A stretch of DNA of 64,000 nt from Nomia melanderi (GCF_051020985.1 NW_027475146.1:992001-1056000), one strand, 5' to 3'; numbered from the stretch's first letter, positions 48,980-62,178 are shown. Notes: a model not told the origin generated them from the letters alone. Program-made: numbers and translations.

Positions 48980-51882
48980 AATAAATCAAAGTGAATTATC
49001 TGCAGGAGGCCCTGGCGCATGAATCTGGCCAGCGGTAACGACCTCGGACTACCGGGGGCCGAGAAAATCACCGTCTCATGGGGCCGGACACTCAGGGTCA
49101 GGGAAAAATCCAATATATATCTGGTGATATCTCGGGTGCTATTAGAGATAGCGCGATAAACCAAAGTGCTTTGTCTGCGGGAGGCCCTGGCGCATGAATC
49201 TGTGCAGCGGCAACGACCTCGGACCACCAGGGGCCGAGAAAGCCACCGACACATGGGGCCGGACACTCAGGGTCATGTAAAAATCCAGCATATATCTGGT
49301 GATATCTCGGGTGCTATTACAGATAGCGCAATAAACCAAAGAGAATTATCTACAGGAGGCCCTGGCGCATGAATCTGTGCAGCGGGAACGAACTCGGACC
49401 GCCAGGGGCCGAGAAAACCACCATCTGATGGGGCCGGACACTCAGGGTCGGGTAAAAATCCAATATGCATCTGGTGATATCTCGTGTGCTATTAGAGATA
49501 GCGCAATGAACCAAAGTGAATTATCTGCAGGAGGCCCTGGCGCATGAATCTGTGCAGCGGGAACGACCACGGACCACCAGGGTCCGAGAAAACCACCGAC
49601 TCATGGTGCCGGACACTCAGCGTCAGGGGAAAATCCAATATATATCTGGGGATATCTCGGGTGCTATTAGAGATATCGCAATAAATCAAAGTGCATTGTA
49701 TGCAGGAGGCCCCAGCGCATGAATCTGTGCAGCGGGAACGACCTCGGACCACCAGGGGCCTAGAAAACCACCGTCTCATGGAGTCGGACACTCAGGGTCA
49801 GGGAAAAATCCAATATATAACTGGTGATATCTCGGGTGCTATTAAAGATAACGAAAAAAATCAAAGTGCATTGTCCGTAGGAGGCCCTTGCGCATGAATC
49901 TGTGCAGCAGGAACGACATCGGACCACCAGGGGCCGAGAAAAGCACCCGCATATGGGGCCGGACTGTCAGGGTCGGGGAAAAATCAAATATATATATGGT
50001 GATATCCCGGGTGCTATTACAGATAGCGAAAAAAATCAAAGTGCATTGTCTGCAGGAGGCCCTGGCGCATGCATCTGTGCAGCGGGAACGACCTCGGACC
50101 AACAGGGGCCGCGAAAACCACCGTCTCATGGGGCCGCACACTCTGGGTCGGGGAAAAAACCAATATATATCCGGTGATATCTCGGGTGCTATTACAGATA
50201 GCGCGATATATCAAATTGCATTGTCTGCAGGGGGCCCTAGCGCATGAATCTGTGCAGCGAGATCGACCTCGGACCACCAGGGGCCGAGAAAACCACCGAC
50301 ACATGGGGCCGGGCACTCATGGTCAGGGAAAAATCCAATATATATCTGGTGATAAGTCGGGTGCTATTACAGATAGCGCAATAAGTCAAAGTGAATTGTC
50401 TGCAGGAGGCCCTGGCGCATGAATCTGTGCAGCGGAAACAACCTCGGACCACCAGGGGCCGAGAAAACCACCGTCTCATGGGGCCGGGCACTCAGGGTCA
50501 GGGAAAAATCCAATATATATCTGGTGATATCTCGGCTGCTATTAGAGATAGCGCAATAATCCAAAGTGAATTATCCGCAGGAGGCCCCGGCAAATGAATC
50601 TGTGCAGCGGGAACGTCCGCGGACCACCAGGGGCCGCGAAAACCACCGTCTCATGGGGCCGCACACTCAGGGTCAGGGGAAAATCCAATATATATCTGGA
50701 GATATCTCGGGTAATATTAGAGATAGCGCGATAAATAAAAGTGAATTATCTGTAGGAGGCCCTGGCGCATAAATCTGGGCAGCGGGAACGACCTCGGACC
50801 ACCAGGGGCCGAGAAAACCACCGTCTCATGGGGCCGGACACTCAGGGTCGGGGGAAAATCCAATATATATCTGGTGATATCTCGGGTGCTAATATTGATA
50901 GCGCGATATATCAAAGTGCATTGTCTGCAGGAGGCCCTGGCGCATGCATGTGTGCAGCGGGATCGACCTCGGACCACCAGCGGCCATGAAAACCTCCGTC
51001 TCATGGGGCCGGACATTCAGGGTCAGGGAAAAATCCAATATATATCTGGTGATATCTCGGCTGCTATTACAGATAGCGCAATAAACCAAAGAGAATTATC
51101 TGCAGGAGGCCCTGGCGCATGAATCTGGGCAGCGAAAACGACCACAGACCACCAGGGGCCGAGAAAACCACCGTCTGATGGGGCCGGACACTCACGGTCA
51201 GGGAGAAATCCAATATATATCTGGTGATATCTTGGGTTCTATTACAGATAGCGCAATAAACCAAAGTGAATTATCTGCAGGAGGCCCTGCCGCATGAATC
51301 TGTGCAGTGGGAACGACCTCGAACCACCAGGGGCCGAGAAAACCACCGTCTCATGGGGCCGGACACTCAGGGTCAAGGAAAAATCCAATATATATCTGGT
51401 GATATCTCGGGTGTTATTACAGATAGCGCAATAAATCAAAGTGCATTGTCTGTAGGAGGCCCTGGCGCATGAATCTGTGCAGCGGGAACGACCTCGGACC
51501 ACCAGGGGCCGAGAAAACCACAGTCACATGTGGCCGGACACTCAGGGTCAGGGGAAAATCCAATATATATCTATTGATATCTCGGGTGCTATTACAGATA
51601 GCGCAATAAACCAAAGAGAATTATCTGCACGAGGCCCTGGCGCATGAATCTGTGTAGCGGGGACGACCTCAGACCACCAGTGGCCGAGAAAACCACAGTC
51701 TCATGGGGCCGGACACTCAGGGTCAGGGGAAAATCCAATATATATCTGGTGATATCTCGTGTGCTATTAAAGATAGCGCAATAAACCAAAGTGCATTGTC
51801 TGCAGCAAGCCCTGGCGCATGATTCTGTGCAGCGGGAACGACCTCGGATCACCAGGGGCCGAGAAAACCACCGACACATGGG

Positions 51883-51923
51883 GCCGGACAACCAAGGTCA
51901 TTTAAAAATCCAGGATGTATCTG
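51883..51923 (+). repeat. Type C segment (9), catt form
   Basis: Reads accaaggtcatttaaaaatc then caggatgt. Confidence 0.75.
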
Positions 51924-52514
51924 ATGATATCTCGGGTGCTATTAGAGAGAGCGCAATAAACCAAAGTGCATTGTCTGAAGGAGGCCCAGGCGCATGAATC
52001 TGTGCAGCGGGAGCGACCTCGGACCATCAGGGGCCGAGAAAACCACCGACTCATGGGACCGGGTACTAAGGGTCAGGGTAAAATCCAATATATATCTGGT
52101 GATATCTCGGGTGCTATTAGTGATAGCGCAATAAATCAAAGTGCCTTGTCCGTATGATTAACTTGCGCATGAGTCTGTGCAGCGGGAACGGCCTCGGACC
52201 ACCAGGGGCCGAGAAAACCACCGACTCATGGGGCCGGATACTAAGGTTCAGGGTAAAATCCAATATATATCTGGTCATATCTCAACCGCTATTAGCGACA
52301 TCGCGATAAATCAAAGTGCACCGTCTGCAGGAAGCCCTGGCGCATGATTCTGTGCAGCGGGAACGACCTCGGATCACCAGGGTCTGAGAAAACCACCGTC
52401 TCATGGGGCCGGACACTCAGGGTCGGGGAAAAATCCATTATATACCTGGTGATATCTCGGGTGCTATTAGAGATAGCGCGATAAATCAAAGTGCATTGTC
52501 TGCAGGAAGCCCTG

Positions 52515-52656
52515 GCGCATGATTCTGTGCAGCGGGAACGACCTCGGGAACCGGACTGTCAGGGTCAGGGAAAAATCCATTATATAACTGGTGATATCTC
52601 GGGTGCTATTAGAGATAGCGCAATAAATCAAAGTGCATTGTCTGTAGGAGGCCCTG
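52515..52656 (+). repeat. Truncated monomer (142 bp, 33-bp deletion)
   Basis: From one gcgcat landmark to the next is 142 bases instead of 175. Sequence runs acctcgg then gaa then ccggactgtc, so the right arm of dyad 1 and most of the 21-bp box are lost. It is the only large internal deletion I found in the array. Confidence 0.9.
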
Positions 52657-52724
52657 GCGCATGAATCTGTGCAGCGGGAACGACCTCGGACCACCAGGGG
52701 CCGAGAAAACCACCGACACATGGG

Positions 52725-52765
52725 GCCGGACAGCCAAGGTCATTTAAAAATCCAGGATGTATCTG
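52725..52765 (+). repeat. Type C segment (10), catt form
   Basis: Reads agccaaggtcatttaaaaat then ccaggatgt; shares catt with 51883, 842 bases (5 monomers less the 33-bp deletion) upstream, so the two are probably duplicates. Confidence 0.75.
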
Positions 52766-53039
52766 ATGATATCTCGGGTGCTATTACAGATAGCCCGACA
52801 AATCAAAGTGCACTGTCTGCAGTAGGCCCTGGCGCATGAATCTGTGCAGCGGGATAGACTTCGGACCACCAGGGGCCGAGAAAACCACCGACACATGGGG
52901 CCGGACACTCACGGTCAGGGAAAAATCCAGCATATATCTGGTGATATCTCGGGTGCTATTAGATATAGCGCAATAAACCAAAGTGCATTGTTTGAAGGAG
53001 GCCCTGGCGCATGAATCTCTGCAGCGGGAACGACCTCGG

Positions 53040-53670
53040 ACCACCAGGGGCCGATAAAACCACCGACACATGGGGCCGGACACTCAGGGTCGGGGAAAAA
53101 TTCAATATATATCTGGTGATATCTCGGGTGCTATTACAGATAGCGCAATAAATCAAAGTGCATTGTCTGTAGGAGGCCCTGGCGCATGAATCTCTGCAGC
53201 GGGAACGACCTCGGACCACCAGGGGCCGAGAAAACCACCGACACATGGGGCCGGACTGTCAGGGACAGTTAAAAATCCAATATATATCAGGTGATATCAC
53301 GGGTGCTATTACAGATAGCGCAATAAATCAAAGTGCATTGTCTGTAGGAGGCCCTGGCGCATGAATCCGTGCAGCGGGAACGACCTCGGACCACCAGGGG
53401 GCAAGAAAACTACCGTCTCATGGGGCCGGACACTCAGGGTCAGGGAAAAATCCAATATATATCTGGTGATATCTCGGGTGCTATTAGAGATAGCGCAATA
53501 AATCAAAGTGCATTGTCTGTAGGAGGCCCTGGCGCGTGAATCTGTGCAATGGGATCGACCTTGGACCACCAGGGGCAGAGAAAACTACCGTCTCATGAAG
53601 CCGGACTGTGAGGGTCAGGGAAAAATCCAATATATATCTGGTGATATCTCGGGTGCTATTACAGATAGCG
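53040..53670 (+). repeat. Right-zone block R, copy 1
   Basis: About 3.6 monomers shared with 55665-56295 (offset 2625, 15 monomers) and 57414-58045 (a further 1749, 10 monomers). Markers are gaatctctgcagcggg, cagggacagttaaaaatcc, atatcaggtgatatcacggg, accagggggcaag and gtgcaatgggatcg. Confidence 0.9.
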
Positions 53671-53827
53671 CAATAAACCAAAGTGAATTATCTGCAGGCG
53701 GCCCTGGTGCATGAATCTGTGCAGCGGGAACGACCTCGGACCACCAGGGGCCGAGAAAACCACCGTCTCATGGGGCCGGACACTCAGGGTCAGGGGAAAA
53801 TCCAATATAAATCTGGTGATATCTCGG

Positions 53828-53990
53828 GTGCTATTACAGACAGCGCACTAAACCAAAGTGAGTTATCTGCAGGGGGCCCTGGCGCATGAATCTGTGCAGC
53901 GGGATCGTCCTCGGACCACGAGGGACCGAGAAAACCATCGACACATGGGGCCGGACTGTCAGGGTCAAGGAAAAATCCAATATATATCTG
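53828..53990 (+). repeat. Four-monomer-spaced duplicate pair, left member
   Basis: Matches 54528-54690 at 700 bases. Both carry cagacagcgcactaaacc, a ctgcagggggccct ApaI-containing stretch, cacgagggaccgag and atcgacacatgg. The same monomer type recurs near 63287. Confidence 0.75.
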
Positions 53991-55664
53991 GTGATATCTG
54001 GGATGCTATTACAGATAGCGCAATAAATCAAAGTCCATTGTCTGCAGGAGGCCCTAGCGCATGAATCTGTGCAGCGGGATCGTCCTCGGACCACCAGGGG
54101 CCGAGAAAACTACCGTCCCATGAAGCCGGACTGTCAGGGTCAGGGAAAAATCCAATATATATCTGGTGATATCTCGGGTGCTATTAAAGATAGCGCAATA
54201 AATCAAAGTTCATTGTCTGTAGGAGGCCCTGGCATATGAATCTGTGCAGCGGGAACGACCTCGGACCACCAGGGGCCTAGAAAACCACCGTCTTATGGGG
54301 CCGGACACTCAGGGTCAGGGGAAAATCCAATATATATCTGGTGACATCTCAGATGCTATTACAGATAGCGCAATAAATCAATGTCCATTGTCTGCAGGAG
54401 GCCCTAGCGCATGAATCTGTGCAGCGGGATCGTCCTCGGACCACCAGGGGCCGAGAAAACCACCGTCTCATGGGATCGGACACTCAGGGTCAGGGAAAAA
54501 TCCAATATATATCTGGTGATATCTCGGGTGCTATTACAGACAGCGCACTAAACCAAAGTGAATTATCTGCAGGGGGCCCTGGCGCATGAATCTGTGCAGC
54601 GGGATCGACCTCGAACCACGAGGGACCGAGAAAACCATCGACACATGGGGCCGGACTGTCAGGGTCAAAGAAAAATCCAATATATATCTGGTGATATCTC
54701 GGGTGCTATTAGAGATAGCGCAATAAATCAAAGTGCATTGCCTGTAGGAGGCCCTGGCGCATGAATCTGTGCAGCGGGATCGACCTCGGACCACCACGGG
54801 CCGAGAAAATCGCCGTCTCATGGGGCCGGAGTGTCAGGGTCAGGGAAAAATGCAATATATATCTGGTGATATCTCGGGTGCTATTAGAGATAGCGCAATA
54901 AATCAAATTGCATTGTCTGCAGGAGGCCCTAGCGCATGAATCGGTGCAGCGGGAACGACCTCGGACCACCAGGTGCCGAGAAAACTACCGTATCATGGGG
55001 CCGGACGCTCAGGGTCAGGGAAAAATCCAATATATATCTGGTGATATCTCGGGTGCTATTACAGATAGCGCAATAAACCAAAGTGAATTGTCTGCAGGAA
55101 TCCCTGGCGCATAAAACTGTTCAATGGGATCGACCTCGGACAACCAGGGGCCGAGAAAACCACCGTCTCATGGGGCCGGACACTCAGTGTCAGGGGAAAA
55201 TCCAATATATATCTGGTGATATCTCGGGTGCTATTACAGATAGCGCAATAAATCAAAGTGCATTGTCTGTAGGAGGCCCTGGCGCATGAATCTGTGCAGC
55301 GGGATCGTCCTCGGACGACCAGGGGCCGAGAAAACCACCGTCTCATGGAGTCGGACACTCAGGGTCAAGGAAAAATCCAATATATATCTGGTGATATCTC
55401 GGGTGCGATTAGAGATAGCATATTAAACCAACGTGCATTGTCTGCAGGAGGCCCTGGCGCATGAATCTGTGCAGCGGGATCGACCTCGGACCACGAGGGA
55501 CCGAGAAAACCCTCGACACATGGGGCCGGACTGTCAGGGTCAAGGAAAAATGCAATATATATCTGGTGATATCTCGGGTGCTATTACAGATAGCGCAATA
55601 AATCAAAGTGCATTGTCTGTAGGAGGCCCTGGCGCATGAATCTGTGCAGCGGGATCGACCTCGG

Positions 55665-56295
55665 ACCACCAGGGGCCGAGAAAACCACCGACACATGGGG
55701 CCGGACACTCAGGGTCGGGGAAAAATTCAATATATATCTGGTGATATCTCGGGTGCTATTACAGATAGCGCAATAAATCAAAGTGCATTGTCTGTAGGAG
55801 GCCCTGGCGCATGAATCTCTGCAGCGGGAACGACCTCGGACCACCAGGGGCCGAGAAAACCACCGACACATGGGGCCGGACTGTCAGGGACAGTTAAAAA
55901 TCCAATATATATCAGGTGATATCACGGGTGCTATTACAGATAGCGCAATAAATCAAAGTGCATTGTCTGTAGGAGGCCCTGGCGCATGAATCCGTGCAGC
56001 GGGAACGACCTCGGACCACCAGGGGGCAAGAAAACTACCGTCTCATGGGGCCGGACACTCAGGGTCAGGGAAAAATCCAATATATATCTGGTGATATCTC
56101 GGGTGCTATTAGAGATAGCGCAATAAATCAAAGTGCATTGTCTGTAGGAGGCCCTGGCGCATGAATCTGTGCAATGGGATCGACCTTGGACCACCAGGGG
56201 CAGAGAAAACTACCGTCTCATGAAGCCGGACTGTGAGGGTCAGGGAAAAATCCAATATATATCTGGTGATATCTCGGGTGCTATTACAGATAGCG
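55665..56295 (+). repeat. Right-zone block R, copy 2
   Basis: Copy of 53040-53670 with very few changes. Its left neighbour differs from that of copy 1 (gaatctgtgcagcgggatcg against gaatctctgcagcgggaacg), which places the junction inside the cagcggg segment. Confidence 0.9.
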
Positions 56296-57524
56296 CAATA
56301 AATCAAAGTTCATTGTCTGTAGGAGGCCCTGGCGCATGAATCTGTGCAGCGGGATCGACCTCGGACCACCAGGGGCCGAGAAAACCACCGACACATGGGG
56401 CCGGACACTCAGGGTCGGGGAAAAATTCAATATATATCTGGTGATATCTCGGGTGCTCTTACAGATAGCGCACTAAACCAAAGTGAATTATCTGCAGGCG
56501 GCCCTGGTGCATGAATCTGTGCAGCGGGAACGACCTCGGACCACCAGGGGCCGAGAAAACCACCGTCTCATGGGGCCGGACACTCAGGGTCAGGGGAAAA
56601 TCCAATATTAATCTGGTGATATCTCGGGTGCTCTTACAGATAGCGCACTAAACCGAAGTGAATTATCTATAGGAGGCCCTGTCGCATCAATCTGTGCAGC
56701 GCGAACGATCTCGGACCACCAGGGACCGAGAAAACCACCGTCTCATTGGGCCGGACACTCAGGGTCGGGGAAAAATCCAATCTATATCTGGTGATATCTC
56801 GAGTGCTATTACAGATAGCGCAATAAATCAAAGTGCATTGTCTGTAGGAGGCCCTGGCGCATGAACCTGTGCAGCGGGTACGATCTCGGAGCACCAGGGG
56901 CCGAGAAAGCCACCGTCTCATGGGGCCGGACACTCAGGGTCTGGGGAAAATCCAATATATATCTGGTGATATCTCGGGTGCTATTAGAGATAGAGCAATA
57001 AATCAAAGTGCATTGTCTGTAGGAGGCCCTGGCGCATGAACCTGTGCAGCGGGTACGACCTCGGAGCACCAGGGGCCGAGAAAACCACCGTCTCATGGGG
57101 CCGTACACTCAGAGTCGGGGAAAATCCAATATATATCTGGTGATATCTCGGGGGCTATTACAGATAGCGCAAAAAATCAAAGTGCGTTGTCTGTAGGAGG
57201 CCCTGGCGCATGCATCTGTGCAGCGGGAACGACCTCGGACCACCAGGGGCCGAGAAAACCACCGTCTCATGGGGCCGGACGCTCAGGGTCAGGGAAAAAT
57301 CCAATATATATCTGCTGATATCTCGGGTGCTATTACAGATAGCGCAATAAATCAAAGTGCATTGTCTGTAGGAGGCCCTGGCGCATGAATCTGTGCAGCG
57401 GGATCGACCTCGGACCACCAGGGGCCGAGAAAACCACCGACACATGGGGCCGGACACTCAGGGTCGGGGAAAAATTCAATATATATCTGGTGATATCTCG
57501 GGTGCTATTACAGATAGCGCCATA

Positions 57525-58573
57525 AATCAAAGTGCATTGTCTGTAGGAGGCCCTGGCGCATGAATCTCTGCAGCGGGAACGACCTCGGACCACCAGGGGC
57601 CGAGAAAACCACCGACACATGGGGCCGGACTGTCAGGGACAGTTAAAAATCCAATATATATCAGGTGATATCACGGGTGCTATTACAGATAGCGCAATAA
57701 ATCAAAGTGCATTGTCTGTAGGAGGCCCTGGCGCATGAATCCGTGCAGCGGGAACGACCTCGGACCACCAGGGGGCGAGAAAACTACCGTCTCATGGGGC
57801 CGGACACTCAGGGTCGGGGAAAAATCCAATATATATCTGGTGATATGTCGGGTGCTATTAGAGATAGCGCAATAAATCAAAGTGCATTGTCTGTAGGAGG
57901 CCCTGGCGCATGAATCTGTGCAATGGGATCGACCTTGGACCACCAGGGGCAGAGAAAACTACCGTCTCATGAAGCCGGACTGTCAGGGTCAGGGAAAAAT
58001 CCAATATATATCTGGTGATATCTCGGGTGCTATTACAGATAGCGCAATAAATCAAAGTTCATTGTCTGTAGGAGGCCCTGGCGCATGAATCTGTGCAGCG
58101 GGATCGACCTCGGAGCACCAGGGGCCGAGAAAACCACCGTCTCATGGGGCCGTACACTCAGGGTCGGGGAAAATCCAATATATATCTGGTGATATCTCGG
58201 GGGCTATTACAGATAGCGCAAAAAATCAAAGTGCATTGTCTGTGGGAGGCCCTGGCGCATGAATCTGTGCAGCCGGAACGACCTTGCACCACCAGGGGCC
58301 GAGAAAAACACCGTCTCATGGGGCCGGACACTCAGGGTCGGGGAAAAATCCAATATATATCTGGTGATATCTCGGGTGCTGTTAGAGATAGCGCGATAAA
58401 TCATAGTGAATTATCTGCAGGAGGCCCTGGCGCATGCATCTGTGCAGCGGGAACGACCTCGGACCACCAGGGGCCGAGAAAGCCACCGTCTCATGGGGCC
58501 GGACACTCAGGGTCTGGGGAAAATCCAATATATATCTGGTGATATCTCGGGTGCTATTACAGATAGCGCAATA
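57525..58573 (+). repeat. Six-monomer tandem duplication, copy 1 (1049 bp)
   Basis: Contains block R copy 3 plus a monomer marked agccggaacgaccttgcacc. Directly repeated with a 1049-bp period; no mismatch was noticed in the first 950 or so bases. Confidence 0.92.
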
Positions 58574-59528
58574 AATCAAAGTGCATTGTCTGTAGGAGGC
58601 CCTGGCGCATGAATCTCTGCAGCGGGAACGACCTCGGACCACCAGGGGCCGAGAAAACCACCGACACATGGGGCCGGACTGTCAGGGACAGTTAAAAATC
58701 CAATATATATCAGGTGATATCACGGGTGCTATTACAGATAGCGCAATAAATCAAAGTGCATTGTCTGTAGGAGGCCCTGGCGCATGAATCCGTGCAGCGG
58801 GAACGACCTCGGACCACCAGGGGGCGAGAAAACTACCGTCTCATGGGGCCGGACACTCAGGGTCGGGGAAAAATCCAATATATATCTGGTGATATGTCGG
58901 GTGCTATTAGAGATAGCGCAATAAATCAAAGTGCATTGTCTGTAGGAGGCCCTGGCGCATGAATCTGTGCAATGGGATCGACCTTGGACCACCAGGGGCA
59001 GAGAAAACTACCGTCTCATGAAGCCGGACTGTCAGGGTCAGGGAAAAATCCAATATATATCTGGTGATATCTCGGGTGCTATTACAGATAGCGCAATAAA
59101 TCAAAGTTCATTGTCTGTAGGAGGCCCTGGCGCATGAATCTGTGCAGCGGGATCGACCTCGGAGCACCAGGGGCCGAGAAAACCACCGTCTCATGGGGCC
59201 GTACACTCAGGGTCGGGGAAAATCCAATATATATCTGGTGATATCTCGGGGGCTATTACAGATAGCGCAAAAAATCAAAGTGCATTGTCTGTGGGAGGCC
59301 CTGGCGCATGAATCTGTGCAGCCGGAACGACCTTGCACCACCAGGGGCCGAGAAAAACACCGTCTCATGGGGCCGGACACTCAGGGTCGGGGAAAAATCC
59401 AATATATATCTGGTGATATCTCGGGTGCTGTTAGAGATAGCGCGATAAATCATAGTGAATTATCTGCAGGAGGCCCTGGCGCATGCATCTGTGCAGCGGG
59501 AACGACCTCGGACCACCAGGGGCCGAGA
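58574..59528 (+). repeat. Six-monomer tandem duplication, copy 2
   Basis: Identity with copy 1 ends at the a/g difference at 59529 (gagaaaacc here, gagaaagcc in copy 1). Right of it the sequence matches 57255 onward (ggacgctcaggg, atctgctgatatc) at an offset of 2274 bases, so the exchange that closed this copy used a different partner. Confidence 0.9.
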
Positions 59529-59855
59529 AAACCACCGTCTCATGGGGCCGGACGCTCAGGGTCAGGGAAAAATCCAATATATATCTGCTGATATCTCGGG
59601 TGCTATTACAGATAGCGCAATAAATCAAAGGGCATTGTCTGTAGGAGGCCCTGGCGCATGAATCTGTGCAGCGGGAACGACCTCGGACCACCAGGGGCCG
59701 AGAAAACTACAGTCGCATGTGGCCGGACACTCAGGGTCAAGAGAAAATCCAATATATATCTGGTGATATCTCGGGTGCTATTATAGATAGCGCAATATAT
59801 CAAAGTGCATTGTCTGTAGGAGGCCCTGGCGCATGAATCTGTGCAGCGGGATCCA

Positions 59856-60380
59856 CCTCGGACCACCAGGGGCCGAGAAAACCACCGACACATGGGGCCG
59901 GACTGTCAGGGTCAGTTAAAAATCCAATATATATCAGGTGATATCACGGGTGCTATTACAGATAGCGCAATAAATCAAAGTGCACTGTCTGTAGGAGGCC
60001 CTGGCGCATGAATCTGTGCAGCGGGAACGACCTCCGACCACCAGGGGCCGAGAAAAACACCGTCTCATGGGGCCGGACACTCAGGGTCGGGGAAAAATCC
60101 AATTTATATCTGGTGATATCTCGGGTCCTGTTAGAGATAGCGCGATAAATCAATGTGAATTATCTGCAGGAGGCCCTGGCGCATGAATCCGTGCAGCGGG
60201 AACGACCACGGACCACCAGGGGGCGAGATAACTACCGTCTTATGGGGCCGGACACTCAGGGTCATGGAAAAATCCAATATATATGTGGTGATATCTCGGG
60301 TGCTATTACAGATAGCGCAATAAACCAAAGTGCATTGTCTGTAGGAGGCCCTGGCGCATGAATCTGTGCAGCGGGATCGA
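59856..60380 (+). repeat. Three-monomer tandem duplication, copy 1 (525 bp)
   Basis: Repeats at 60381 onward with period 525. One mismatch was noticed (gggtcatgg near 60264 against gggtcaggg near 60789). Markers are gggtcagttaaaaatcc, gcactgtctgtagg and gggggcgagataactacc. Confidence 0.92.
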
Positions 60381-60945
60381 CCTCGGACCACCAGGGGCCG
60401 AGAAAACCACCGACACATGGGGCCGGACTGTCAGGGTCAGTTAAAAATCCAATATATATCAGGTGATATCACGGGTGCTATTACAGATAGCGCAATAAAT
60501 CAAAGTGCACTGTCTGTAGGAGGCCCTGGCGCATGAATCTGTGCAGCGGGAACGACCTCCGACCACCAGGGGCCGAGAAAAACACCGTCTCATGGGGCCG
60601 GACACTCAGGGTCGGGGAAAAATCCAATTTATATCTGGTGATATCTCGGGTCCTGTTAGAGATAGCGCGATAAATCAATGTGAATTATCTGCAGGAGGCC
60701 CTGGCGCATGAATCCGTGCAGCGGGAACGACCACGGACCACCAGGGGGCGAGATAACTACCGTCTTATGGGGCCGGACACTCAGGGTCAGGGAAAAATCC
60801 AATATATATGTGGTGATATCTCGGGTGCTATTACAGATAGCGCAATAAACCAAAGTGCATTGTCTGTAGGAGGCCCTGGCGCATGAATCTGTGCAGCGGG
60901 ATCGACCTCGGACCACCAGGGGCCGAGAAAACCACCGACACATGG
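60381..60945 (+). repeat. Three-monomer tandem duplication, copy 2
   Basis: Second copy. Matching runs a little past one full period, to about 60945, where gactgtcagg gives way to gacactcagg. Going left to right, the right zone shows periods of 15, 10, 6 and 3 monomers. Confidence 0.9.
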
Positions 60946-61106
60946 GGCCGGACACTCAGGGTCGGGGAAAAATTCAATATATATCTGGTGATATCTCGGG
61001 TGCTCTTACAGATAGCGCAATAAATCAAAGTGCATTGTCCGGAGGAGGCCCTTGCGCATGAATCTGTGCAGCAGGAACGAGATCGGACCACCAGGGACCG
61101 AGAAAA

Positions 61107-61127
61107 TTACATATTTTCGGTATCCGT
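61107..61127 (+). other. 21-bp box, state B (12), variant
   Basis: Reads ttacatattttcgg (one change). Isolated; the downstream AT segment is altered to atatcttttgatatc. Confidence 0.8.
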
Positions 61128-62157
61128 CACCGAATGTCATGTAAAAATCCAGCATATATCTTTTGATATCTCGGGTTCTATTACAGATAACGCGATAAAT
61201 CAAAGTGCATTGCCTGTAGGAGGCCCTGGCGCATGAATCTGTGCAGCGGGATCGACCTCGGACCACCAGGGGCCAAGAAAATCATCGTCTCATGGGGCCG
61301 GACTGTCAGGGTCAGGAAAAAATCCAATATATATCGGGTGATATCTCGGGTGCTATTAGAGATAGAGAAATAAATCAAAGTGCACTGTCTGTAGGAGGCG
61401 CTGGCGCATAAATCTGTGCAGCGGGATCGACCACGGATCACCAGGGGCCGAGAGAACCACCGACACATGGGGCCGGACACTCAGGGTCGGGGAAAAATTC
61501 AATATATATCTGGTGATATCTTGGGTGCTATTAGAGATAGCGCAATAAACCAAAGTGAATTATCTATAGGAGGCCCCGGCGAATGAATCTGTGCAGCGGG
61601 ATCGACCTCGGACCACGAGGGACCGAGAAAACCATCGACACATTGGGCCGGACTGTCAGGGTCATAGGAAAAATCCAATATATATCTGGTTATATCTCGG
61701 GTGCTATTAGAGTTAACGCAATAAATCAAAGTGCATTGTCTGTAGGAGGCCCTGGCGCATGAATCTGTGCAGCGTGATCGACCTCGGACCTCCAGGGGTC
61801 GAGAAAATCACCGTCTCGTGGGGCCGGAGTGTCAGGGACAGGGGAAAATCCAATATATATCTGGTGATATCACGGGTGCTATTAGAGATAGCGCAATAAA
61901 TCAAATTGCATTGTCTGCAGGAGGCCCTAGCGCATGAATCTGTGCAGTGGGAACGACCTCGGACCACCAGGTGCCGAGAAAACTACCGTCTCATGGGGCC
62001 GGACGCTCAGGGTCAGGGAAAAATCCAATATATATCTGGTGATATCTCGGGTGCTATTCCAGATAGCGCAATAAATCAAAGTGCATTGTCTGTAGGAGGC
62101 ACTGGCGAATGAATCTGTGCATCAGGAACGACCTCGGACCCCCAGGCGCCGAGAAAA

Positions 62158-62178
62158 TTACAGATATTCGGAATCCGT
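62158..62178 (+). other. 21-bp box, state B (13), variant
   Basis: Same atattcggaatccgt centre as 41545. This suggests a B subfamily, or exchange between positions about 20 kb apart. Confidence 0.8.

Larger units (their letters stand above)
48611..53039 (+). repeat. Diverged monomers, mostly single-copy variants
   Basis: About 25 monomers with many private changes and no block duplication noticed. The region includes type C segments at 51883 and 52725, a truncated monomer at 52515, and several ctgctattacag and gatatcccggg variants. There is no gene or unique sequence. Confidence 0.75.
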
